Both the position numbers and the translations under genes were made by a program. From an uncultured Blautia sp. (GTDB taxonomy: Bacteria > Bacillota > Clostridia > Lachnospirales > Lachnospiraceae), in NCBI GenBank assembly GCA_946557785.1, contig CAMNTH010000018.1, forward strand, positions 1-64,000: a stretch of DNA of 64,000 nucleotides. Direction: 5' to 3'. The stretch's first letter is position 1. Every line of letters begins with the position of its first letter. Shown one piece after another: positions 8,907-17,190 of the stretch. The notes below the pieces were generated by a model. The model was not told the origin of the DNA. It made no database searches and worked only from the letters and a program-made list of their open reading frames with translations.

Positions 8907-10597
8907 TTAGTCTGCCATCTTTATCAGACAAGTCTTCCCGCGGAACGCCGCGCCATAACACAGCATGGTCTTATATCCCTCAAGCTCAAGGTTTTTCTTG
9001 TACTGCTCCTTCTCGATCTGCGCCAGTACATCCGCGCATTCTTTTTCCAGGCTGTTCCCATTTTCTTTCTTTCCGAACCATTTTACCTCGATCACAAGCG
9101 CACGCCTGCGCCGCTGTTCTTTTATCATGACATCCGCCCGACCGGTTCCGGCTTCTGCGTTTGACTTTACCGCATAGCCTGCTCCCAGGAACATCCCCGT
9201 GACCATCGCATGGTAATAATCTTCTTTATAGTAAAATAACTGATCGTGGCAAACAGGATATCCGCGATCTCCTGCGTCAGCTTCTCTGCGTCGCCCTCCC
9301 ACCATGCTTTGAACAAGGCAGTGCGGTCCTGTGACGCAATCTTTTCCTCAAACCATTTTTTTACCGTGCTGCCAAACACGGACTTCACCTCTTCATTGGG
9401 AATACGCAGCGCCGCTTTCCCGTCCTCCGGCGCCATCCCCTCCGGCAGCTTCTCCGGCGGCACCTGGGTCAGATAGCCTGTAAGGTAAAGGATGCTCCAC
9501 AGGTTATCCTCTGTGGAATGGGCAATGTCATAGGTCAGATCCTCGCGGACCGGTTCCTGGATCACGCCGCCGCAGAGCAATGTCTCAAACTTATCGTTGA
9601 CGTTGATCTGCGGGTGGCCCATAAAACGCCGGATAATATTATTGTGGCTCGTGTCGATCCAGTAATTTCCGGGCTTTGCGGTCCGGTCGGTCAGCAGCGC
9701 ATCCACATGATTGATCACATCCTACGGGCAGTATATTTCCTTGTCACCGAAGATGTACCCGTCATACCACTTTTTCATTTCAGGCAAAGCATCCTGCAGT
9801 TCAGCGTCCTCCAGCAATGCGGCCACTTCTCCCTCACTAAATCCGAAGCAATCCTGGTACTTTTTGTTGGAAACCGAATTGGCAATAAAATTGTTTGCTC
9901 CTGTGAAGATGCTCTCTTTCGCAATCTGGAGACATCCGGTTACCACGGCAAATTTAAGGTTTGGGTTAGATTTCCATGCCATACCCAGGAGGCTTCGTAC
10001 TACCTCCAGCATGTCCCCGTAGTACCCATTATCGCTGGCTTTCGCTAATGGAACGTCATACTCATCAATAAGCAGGATTACTTTTTTACCGTAATGGGCT
10101 TTCATCATACGCATCAGGACGAATAAAGCAGTTTTTACATCGGTAGGCGTCCCGGACTGCTCCAGTAATCGATGAAAAACTTTCTTATCTGCTTCTAACA
10201 CTTTGTCACTGTCTGACAAATAATCATGTTCACCACAGGCAGATGAAATAACAAACTGAACCATCCCATACGCACTGTCAAATTTTCTTCCATCCACATC
10301 CTTCAGCGTCAGGAACAGCACCGGCCATTGGTTCATCCATTCCGAACAACACTCTGTATCTTTCGCGATCTCAAGTCCCTCGAAAATCTTCCTGCTATCC
10401 TTTCGAATATCGAAAAACTCTGCAAGCATGCTCATCGTAAGCGTCTTTCCAAAACGGCGCGGCCTGGTAATCAGATTTACGTCAAATGTCCGATCCAGAA
10501 GTTCCTTAATGAATACGGTTTTATCAATATAGTAGCAGTTGCTTTCCCGCACCTTTACAAAATCATCAATGCCATACGGCAGATTCACTTTTGCCAT
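8907..10597 (-). pseudogene. AAA-ATPase-like / PD-(D/E)XK nuclease family protein, broken by TAG and a frameshift
   Basis: The N-terminal AAA_ATPase-like domain starts MAKVNLPYGIDDF at 10597 after GGGAGGGATAGA. It includes TRPRRFGKTLTMSM (Walker A) and VILLIDEYDVPL (Walker B). The C-terminal nuclease part has GTGRADVMI and ALVIEVKW, the PD-(D/E)XK core. Two lesions are visible. An in-frame TAG at 9724-9722 (CP*DVINHVDALL) sits where a Trp codon is expected. A one-base loss near 9230 moves ISYF...YYKEDYYHAM into another frame. Members are common multi-copy genes in Lachnospiraceae, of unclear role. A second, more decayed member lies at 51799-52155. Confidence 0.82.
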
Positions 10598-10634
10598 TCT
10601 ATCCCTCCCCACCACATCCCCCCCCGCAAGCACG

Positions 10635-10663
10635 AAAAAAGGCGCCGAGCTTACCTCGGCGCC
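10635..10663 (-). terminator. Strong rho-independent terminator of the xylB operon
   Basis: Minus strand GGCGCCGAG-GTAAG-CTCGGCGCC followed by TTTTTT. Perfect 9-bp G/C-rich stem 76 bases past the xylB stop. Confidence 0.92.
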
Positions 10664-10736
10664 AGCGTGGCCAACAGGGGAGTGCGGCCTTCCGGGCTGT
10701 GAGCTCTCCCCTCGCAAAGGCTTTCCCCTCGCACCT
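10658..10736 (-). repeat. Dispersed repeat, copy 2
   Basis: Matches 397-470 in the same orientation, with the shared core GCGAGGGGAGAGCTCACAGC and CCCCTGTTGG. It sits between the xylB stop and its terminator. The AAA gene's open frame extends through it (MRGESSQPGR...), but the true start is 120 bases downstream. Confidence 0.7.
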
Positions 10737-10738
10737 CT

Positions 10739-12196
10739 TTAGAATAGTTCCTTCATCGTCGGATACAATCTTCTGAATTCCTGATATTTCTCTTCATATT
10801 TTGCAACAAGTTCCGGATCCGGTTCTACGGTGTCTACCACTTTGGTAAGCTTTCTGCCGATGGTTTCCACATCCGGGTATGCGCCGCAGCCGACTGCTGC
10901 AAGCATTGCGCCGCCCATGGACGGGCCTTCTTCATTTTCCAGAACATCTACTTTTAAGTTCATCACATTGGCAATGATCTTTTTCCAGAGCGGGCTTTTG
11001 GCTCCGCCGCCGCAGATTTTGGTACGCTCGATCTGAATTCCAAGGTTTCTTGCAACCTCCAGGGAATCACGAAGGCCAAAGGCAACACCTTCCAAAACAG
11101 CCTGGGTCATATCTGCTCTTGTGGTATCCATGGACATTCCGAAGAAAACGCCTCTTGCATCCGGATTGTTGTGCGGAGAACGCTCTCCCATGAGATACGG
11201 AAGGAAAAATACATGGTTTTCTCCAAGCTTGGTGATGGGTGCCTGTTCTGCCGCAAAGTCCTTGGTCTTAAGGATATCTTCTGCCCACCATTTGTTACAG
11301 GAAGCTGCGCTTAACATACATCCCATAAGGTGATAGCTTCCGTCTGCATGGTCAAAGGAATGAAGGGCATTGTTTTCATCTACGCCGAATTCTTTACTGG
11401 AAATAAAGATGGTTCCGGAGGTTCCCAGGGAAATGTTGCACTGTCCATCTCCTACCGTTCCGGTTCCCACTGCTGCCGCTGCATTGTCTCCTGCACCTGC
11501 CACTACTTTTACATCAGCAGACAGGCCAAGGTCTTCTGCAACTTCCGGTTTCAGGGTGCCTACCACCTGCCAGCTTTCATAGAGCTTCGGAAGCTGTGCT
11601 TCCGTAATGCCGCAGATTTCCAGCATCTCCTTGGACCAGCAGCGGTTCTTTACATCCAGAAGAAGCATGCCGGATGCATCGGATACGTCTGTACAGAAGG
11701 ATCCCGTCAGGCAATATGCCAGATAATCTTTTGGCAGCATGATTTTCTCTACTCTGGCAAATTTTTCCGGCTCGTTTTTCTGCATCCAGAGGATCTTTGG
11801 TGCGGTAAATCCGGCAAAGGCAATGTTTGCAGTATAAGCTGAAAGCTTATCTTTGCCGATCACATTATTTAAATATTCCGTTTCTTCGCCGGTACGTCCG
11901 TCATTCCAGAGGATTGCCGGGCGGATCACTTTGTCTTCTTTGTCAAGTGTTACCAGACCGTGCATTTGTCCGCCAAAGCCGATTCCTGCCACCTGGGATT
12001 TGTCTATGTCTTTTGTCAGTTCCTTAATGCCTTCCATACTCTGGGCAAACCAGTCCTCCGGATTCTGTTCAGACCAGCCCGGATGAGGGAAGAACAAAGG
12101 ATATTCTTTTGATACAATATTGCAGATCCTGCCGGATTCCTCCATGAGAAGCAGTTTAACTGCGGAAGTACCCAGATCAACGCCGATATAGTACAT
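10739..12196 (-). CDS. xylB: Xylulokinase-type FGGY carbohydrate kinase
   Basis: 485 residues, normal for the family. It starts YIGVDLGTSAVKLLLM (phosphate-1 motif of the ASKHA fold), then GWSEQNPEDW, and GIGFGGQMHGLVTLD with AILWNDGRT. The adenosine-site block is KICGGGAKSPLWKKIIANV. It phosphorylates D-xylulose or a related ketose with ATP in the cytosol. Start chosen after GCAGGAGGAATTTGAA. It is the third gene of an isomerase-kinase operon, 26 bases after the fucI-like gene. Because the partner isomerase is of the fucose/arabinose type, the substrate could be another pentulose such as L-ribulose or D-ribulose rather than D-xylulose. Confidence 0.88.
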   Translation of the reverse strand: MYYIGVDLGTSAVKLLLMEESGRICNIVSKEYPLFFPHPGWSEQNPEDWFAQSMEGIKELTKDIDKSQVAGIGFGGQMHGLVTLDKEDKVIRPAILWNDGRTGEETEYLNNVIGKDKLSAYTANIAFAGFTAPKILWMQKNEPEKFARVEKIMLPKDYLAYCLTGSFCTDVSDASGMLLLDVKNRCWSKEMLEICGITEAQLPKLYESWQVVGTLKPEVAEDLGLSADVKVVAGAGDNAAAAVGTGTVGDGQCNISLGTSGTIFISSKEFGVDENNALHSFDHADGSYHLMGCMLSAASCNKWWAEDILKTKDFAAEQAPITKLGENHVFFLPYLMGERSPHNNPDARGVFFGMSMDTTRADMTQAVLEGVAFGLRDSLEVARNLGIQIERTKICGGGAKSPLWKKIIANVMNLKVDVLENEEGPSMGGAMLAAVGCGAYPDVETIGRKLTKVVDTVEPDPELVAKYEEKYQEFRRLYPTMKELF

Positions 12197-12222
12197 TTCA
12201 AATTCCTCCTGCTATATGCACA

Positions 12223-13707
12223 TTATCCCCAGGGATTCTCTGTAGGATATCTTACGCCTGCAGGCTGGTTGTAGCCGATTTCTTCCACCGGAACGCCGAT
12301 GTATTTGAATACTTCAAACAAAGCTTTGCCGTGATGCCCGAAAGCAACTGCTCCGTGGTGAGGATATCCGCCCTCGATCAGTACATGACGGTAGAAACGT
12401 CCCATTTCCGGAATTGCAAATACACCGATACCGCCGAAGGAACGGGTTGCTACAGGCAGAATTTCACCATGGGCAATATAAGCGCGCAGCTTGTTGTCAG
12501 CAGTACTCTGGAGACGATAGAAGGTAATGTCGCCAGGCTTAATATCGCCTTCCAGTGTTCCGTTGGTTACTTCGATCGGAAGAGACCTTGCCATGATCAT
12601 CTGGTACTTCATTTCACAGAAGGACAGTTTGCTGGAAGCTGTATTTCCGCAGTGGAAGCCCATGAAAGTGTCTTTATGTGTATAGTTATATTTTCCTTCG
12701 ATAGACTCTGCATACATATCCTTCGGTACGGAGTTGTTGATGTCCAGAAGGGTAACGATATCATCGCTTACAACAGTTCCGATAAACTCACTTAAACATC
12801 CGTAAATATCTACTTCACAGGATACCGGAATACCTTTTGCTGTCAGACGGCTGTTTACATAGCATGGTACAAAGCCGAACTGTGTCTGGAAAGCCGGCCA
12901 GCATTTGCCTGCAATTGCCACATATTTACGGTATCCCTTATGTGCCTCAACCCAGTCAAGAAGAGTAAGTTCGTACTGTGCAAGCTTTGAAAGGATTTCC
13001 GGTTTCTTATTGCCTTCCCCAAGCTCTTCTTCCATTTCTTTTACAACTGCAGGAATTCTCTCATCCCCTTCATGTTTGTTGAAGGATTCAAACAGGTCAA
13101 GTTCAGAGTTCTCTTCGATTTCAACACCAAGGTTGTAAAGCTGTTTGATAGGCGCATTACATGCCAGGAAGTTTAACGGACGCGGGCCAAAGCTAATGAT
13201 TTTTAAATTATTCAGTCCCTCGACTGCCCTTGCAATAGGAAGGAAATCATGGATCATGTCTGCGCAGTCCTCTGCATCCCCAACCGGGTATTCCGGGATA
13301 TATGCCTTTACATTACGAAGCTGCAGATTGTAGCTTGCATTGAGCATACCGCAGTATGCATCGCCGCGGCCCTGTACCAGGTTATCCTGGGTTTCTTCTG
13401 CTGCTGCGATGAACATTTTCGGTCCGTCAAAATGTTTTGCAAGAAGAGTTTCGGAAATCTCCGGTCCAAAGTTTCCAAGGTATACGCAAAGAGCGTTGCA
13501 GCCTGCTTTTTTAATATCTTCCAGAGCCTGAACCATATGAATCTCGCTCTCTACAATACAAACCGGGCATTCATAAATGTCTGCTGCATCGTATTTTTTT
13601 GTATACGCTTCTACTAATGCTTTACGTCTGTTTACAGACAGACTTTCCGGGAAGCAGTCACGGCTTACTGCCACAATTCCGACTTTTACTTTAGGCATGT
13701 TGTTCAT
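12223..13707 (-). CDS. L-fucose/L-arabinose isomerase family protein
   Basis: 494 residues of the FucI/AraA-like superfamily (COG2407 type). Recognisable blocks include VGIVAVSRDCFPESL, NALCVYLGNFGPE, ISFGPRPLNFLACNAP and GKCWPAFQTQFGFVPC. Further on are EVDIYGC with MGFHCGNT, and VLIEGGYPHHGAVAFGHHG near the end. The conserved Glu, Asp and His residues needed for Mn-dependent aldose-ketose isomerisation appear to be present. The kinase partner xylB follows at once. The aldolase or epimerase that would finish a pathway is not in the operon, so the sugar is uncertain. SD AAGGAGA lies eight bases before the ATG. Confidence 0.8.
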   Translation of the reverse strand: MNNMPKVKVGIVAVSRDCFPESLSVNRRKALVEAYTKKYDAADIYECPVCIVESEIHMVQALEDIKKAGCNALCVYLGNFGPEISETLLAKHFDGPKMFIAAAEETQDNLVQGRGDAYCGMLNASYNLQLRNVKAYIPEYPVGDAEDCADMIHDFLPIARAVEGLNNLKIISFGPRPLNFLACNAPIKQLYNLGVEIEENSELDLFESFNKHEGDERIPAVVKEMEEELGEGNKKPEILSKLAQYELTLLDWVEAHKGYRKYVAIAGKCWPAFQTQFGFVPCYVNSRLTAKGIPVSCEVDIYGCLSEFIGTVVSDDIVTLLDINNSVPKDMYAESIEGKYNYTHKDTFMGFHCGNTASSKLSFCEMKYQMIMARSLPIEVTNGTLEGDIKPGDITFYRLQSTADNKLRAYIAHGEILPVATRSFGGIGVFAIPEMGRFYRHVLIEGGYPHHGAVAFGHHGKALFEVFKYIGVPVEEIGYNQPAGVRYPTENPWG

Positions 13708-13749
13708 GATGATTATCTCCTTTTCTATCCTTTATTTTTTTATGTACCA

Positions 13750-14367
13750 TCAGTCAATGGCGATGTTTTCACCTTTTAATCCGTTAAAAGCGCCCTCAAT
13801 GGAAGTTTCTTCATGGGCAATGAGCCATTTGTTCTTTGCTGTCATCAGGCTGTCTTCGCCACTTGTTGCAGTTTCAAAGGTCAGCTCTGTATTGGTTCCT
13901 GCCGGAAGTACCACAACGCATTGGAATCCGTTCTCATTCACATGGCACGGTGCATAGTGAAGGGTGGTTCCATAAACCTCGATCCCTGTTCCTGCCGGTA
14001 CCAGAAATGCCTCTATTTTTGCAGTATCGTATGAAAAATCTGCTCCCACATCTTGCTGGCATCCCAAAAGGAGCACCAGGTCTGTCACTGCAACATTGAT
14101 CTCGGAATTACGGTGGTATTCTACTGCATTCAGTTTCTTATTGTGTCCATTGCAATATCCGATCTGAATAGGAAGCCCCCCGAATCCTTTGTTCCTCAGA
14201 GCTTTTTCTACATCCAATGCTTCCAGTTCCTCTACGGAAGGAACATATACGACCCCTTCCGGTACAGGTGTATGTTTCATCTCTTTCAAAAGCGGAGCGA
14301 AATCATAGCCCTCCAATACCTTACCGTATTTGCGGAAAGAAGCATCTGTTACATTTTGAATCTTCAC
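13750..14367 (-). CDS. DUF4867 family protein, probable cupin-like sugar-binding/isomerase protein
   Basis: 205 residues beginning with a GTG after AGGAGGTAAAAG. The body contains NAVEYHRNSEINV and ETFLVPAGTG-like EAFLVPAGTGIEVYGTTLHY, APCHVNENGFQCVVVLPAGT, the repeated proline/glycine turns and His residues of a double-stranded beta-helix (cupin). DUF4867 genes usually sit with sugar isomerases and kinases, as here. The enzymatic role is not established; an isomerase, mutarotase or lyase are possible. First gene of the three-gene operon. Confidence 0.75.
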   Translation of the reverse strand: MKIQNVTDASFRKYGKVLEGYDFAPLLKEMKHTPVPEGVVYVPSVEELEALDVEKALRNKGFGGLPIQIGYCNGHNKKLNAVEYHRNSEINVAVTDLVLLLGCQQDVGADFSYDTAKIEAFLVPAGTGIEVYGTTLHYAPCHVNENGFQCVVVLPAGTNTELTFETATSGEDSLMTAKNKWLIAHEETSIEGAFNGLKGENIAID

Positions 14368-14479
14368 CTTTTACCTCCTCTTCCACCGGCATATCTCCGG
14401 TTCTTTTTTTGCGGATCTTCCTTTGGTAATCCAATCATAGCACAGCCCATTACCTCCTGCGCCGGTTTTTTTGTCTAAT

Positions 14480-15343
14480 CTATAGCACTTTCTTGACATT
14501 TTGGTTTCTGTCAGGCAGTCTTCCCAAATGCTTCGCTTCACTTGGGAGAGCCCCGTATCTCCTGCGGAATTCTTTTGAAAACGCCCTGCTTGTGCAAAAT
14601 CCATTGTCCATGGCAATCTGACTGATAGTTTTGTCAGTATTCATCAATTCCCGGTAGGCATAAGTCATGCGTATATCCTGCAAATAAGTCTTAAAATTGA
14701 CCTTTGCATATTTTTTAAACATTCTGGAAAGATATTCTGCAGAATAGCCAAAGGTAGCAGCCACGTCCATAAGCTTCAGCTCTTCTGTATAATGCTCACG
14801 CATATAACCGATAATTTTTGACAAAGCATCCAAATGGCGGCTGTAGCGAAGTTCTTTCTCCTCTACTGCTGTCACACGGTAATACTTTACCAGAAGGTAA
14901 AGAATCTCATAATACAAAGATCTTGTCCTGAAATCATAGCCTATGTCCCTCTCTGCATACAAGAGATAAAGCTTCTGGATTAGTTTTGACATATGGGCAT
15001 CCTGACGTATATCTCCGGATGTACTGGAAAAACGAATATATCTCTGCGCAGTAAAATAGTTTTCAAACTGCTTCAAGGGAATCTGGAACACTACCGTCCG
15101 ATTCTCCTTCTGCGCATGAACAGAGTGCATTTCATTGGAATTGATGATCAGAAATTCCCCGGCCCGCAAAGGATGCTCGTCCTCGTTCAGAAAAAAGGAA
15201 AGCTCTCCTTTTAAAACTGCAAAAATCTCAATAGAGGTATGCCAATGCTTTTCCCTGACATAATTCCCATTCCCCCCCTCAAACATAAACAGCTTAAAAG
15301 GCAGGTCTTCATTGGGGATGATCAATTCGTGCTGAAATTCCAT
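14480..15343 (-). CDS. AraC family transcriptional regulator with N-terminal cupin
   Basis: 287 residues. The cupin arm (residues ~10-90) includes KHWHTSIEIFAVLKGELSFF and AGEFLIINSNEMHSV. The two helix-turn-helix motifs of the AraC domain cover residues ~185-280, with LMDVAATFGYSAEYLSRMFK and TISQIAMDNGFCTSRAFSKE. It is 112 bases upstream of the DUF4867-isomerase-kinase operon on the same strand and probably activates that operon in response to its sugar. The Shine-Dalgarno sequence is weak. Confidence 0.87.
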   Translation of the reverse strand: MEFQHELIIPNEDLPFKLFMFEGGNGNYVREKHWHTSIEIFAVLKGELSFFLNEDEHPLRAGEFLIINSNEMHSVHAQKENRTVVFQIPLKQFENYFTAQRYIRFSSTSGDIRQDAHMSKLIQKLYLLYAERDIGYDFRTRSLYYEILYLLVKYYRVTAVEEKELRYSRHLDALSKIIGYMREHYTEELKLMDVAATFGYSAEYLSRMFKKYAKVNFKTYLQDIRMTYAYRELMNTDKTISQIAMDNGFCTSRAFSKEFRRRYGALPSEAKHLGRLPDRNQNVKKVL

Positions 15344-15467
15344 AGTTCACATTCTCGCTCTCAGAAATCTATTGATTAATTATCATTATCACATTTATTA
15401 TACGGGTTTCTCAGTCTGTTTTCAAGCAATTCTAAATGTATCCTCCTATTTTCGCCAAAAAATATCC

Positions 15468-16934
15468 TTATGCATATTTTTCTGGAATACGAATCTTAGC
15501 CCCGTTGGAAAACGGATGCTTTTCCGCCATATTCTTTTTCATGCAGCCTAAAATGCAGCGGTAACAATCTGCAATACTATCTGCAAATAAATCCGCATCC
15601 CCATCTTTTAATTGACGGATCGCAAAAAGCACCTTCTTATTTATTTGTGAAAAGATCTGTTCCCCGGACAGAAAATAAACAAAATAATATCCCCCTTCCA
15701 GAAGATGATTGGTTTCCGCTAAGATCACGTAAAAAGGCTGTAATGTGGTATGTTTTAGGATTGCTTCAAAAACATCTGTTAAATAAGCTGTTTCGGAAGA
15801 AGGCAATGCTTTTTCTAATTCCTCAAGTTCCTCTTTAGCAAAATGCTTCGCACAAGCCAATGCTGCAGGGCGAATAATCAATACCATTAACTGTAGTGCG
15901 TGAAGATAGCGCAGTGCCTTCTCCGGAAATCCGCTGCCTAAAAATCGCTCATAGATTTTTTCATCATCTGGTTCTGTTACGATGGTACCCTTTCCATTTA
16001 ATGTTTTTACAACACCCCATTGTTCCAGCTCAAGCAGCGCCTTTCTTACAGTAGCCAAGGAGACATCGTATTGTGCGGCCAGCTGTTTTGCATACGGAAG
16101 ATACATGCCTGCCGAATACTCCTTAAGGCTGATTTTTTTATTCAGGTCCATGGCAATCCTTGTATAGCAATATTCCTGGCCACGCATAGGATTCCAGAAA
16201 AAAGGCATGTCTTTGTGTACCTGGCCCACGGGAACCTTCCGTGATAAGCCCTCCAATGTGCACTCAATGAAATCCGAAAGTTCCTGATATATATTGAATA
16301 GCTGTCCATACATTACCGCCGGTTCTCCGCTTTTTAAAATATCCATTATATCTCCCCAGCCGGATACAGCCCCTTTTAAAAGCAGCTGCGAAAAACAGGC
16401 ACTATCTTCCGTGAAAAATGCAAATTTATTATAAAGTCCAAAGGCAGAATAAAGCTCACTGAATAAGGAATTCCCTCCTATTTTTAATATGTCGTATATC
16501 AGCTTTGAAAGGGAGCGCCATCTGCCTGCAGAATATCCCAAACGAAAGTCCTTCATAGCCTGTTTATAGTGCGGCATGATTTTTACGTCGCATCCCTGCA
16601 AAGAAAAGACCAGAAGGGACGGCAGTATCATAGCAAAGGTCCGATACAGCTGCAGAATACTATCTTTTTGTTTCAAAATATCTACAGCCGTCTCTGATAA
16701 ATCCCATTTATCTTTTACTGCTGCCGCAACCGGCGCAAGACGGGGTTTGATTTCAATCAGCCCTTCTTCCCTCAATACATCAAAAACACGATTCATGGTA
16801 TATCTGCTTACATGAAATTGTTCGCAGTACATTCTTGAAGATAACAAAGAACCTCCTGGAGGTATCTGCCCTTCCAAAATGCTTTGTTTGATTTCGTTAT
16901 ATACAAATGTAAATTTTGTTTCCTGATGCTCCAT
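15468..16934 (-). CDS. Transcriptional regulator with two GntR DNA-binding domains
   Basis: 488 residues. A GntR winged helix occupies residues ~10-70 (EIKQSILEGQIPPGGSLLSS, CEQFHVSRYTMNRVFDVLRE, GLIEIKP). A second occupies ~262-325 (SAGMYLPYAKQLAAQYDVSL, ATVRKALLELEQWGVV, GKGTIVTEP). The regions between and after have no recognised ligand fold. GntR proteins normally have one DNA-binding domain and dimerise; this one carries two in one chain and could act as a covalent pseudo-dimer. It starts after CAGGAGATAAGAT. It sits between the sugar operon's AraC and a divergent histidine kinase; its targets are unknown. Confidence 0.82.
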   Translation of the reverse strand: MEHQETKFTFVYNEIKQSILEGQIPPGGSLLSSRMYCEQFHVSRYTMNRVFDVLREEGLIEIKPRLAPVAAAVKDKWDLSETAVDILKQKDSILQLYRTFAMILPSLLVFSLQGCDVKIMPHYKQAMKDFRLGYSAGRWRSLSKLIYDILKIGGNSLFSELYSAFGLYNKFAFFTEDSACFSQLLLKGAVSGWGDIMDILKSGEPAVMYGQLFNIYQELSDFIECTLEGLSRKVPVGQVHKDMPFFWNPMRGQEYCYTRIAMDLNKKISLKEYSAGMYLPYAKQLAAQYDVSLATVRKALLELEQWGVVKTLNGKGTIVTEPDDEKIYERFLGSGFPEKALRYLHALQLMVLIIRPAALACAKHFAKEELEELEKALPSSETAYLTDVFEAILKHTTLQPFYVILAETNHLLEGGYYFVYFLSGEQIFSQINKKVLFAIRQLKDGDADLFADSIADCYRCILGCMKKNMAEKHPFSNGAKIRIPEKYA

Positions 16935-17190
16935 ATCTTATCTCCTGACCGCCCAAATAGTACTGCGAAGGTATTTATCCATATCAAATTATCCCTGCAT
17001 CTCTCCTGCATTCATCAAGTGTTCACATCATATCATGGAGAATCATCCTTGTCAGCATAAAAAGCCCAACCTATTCGTATACCTGACCAATATAAGTATT
17101 GCTAGTTTGTAAAAGTAACCTTTATAATAATAAAATAGCTTTAGTATCAAAAAATCTTTGCAATAAGCCGTCCAAGGAGGAATACTATCT

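Noticed and set aside
9722-9724. In-frame TAG as a pyrrolysine codon in the AAA gene
   Set aside because: It replaces an expected Trp in a non-methyltransferase, and the same gene carries a frameshift; nonsense mutation is simpler.
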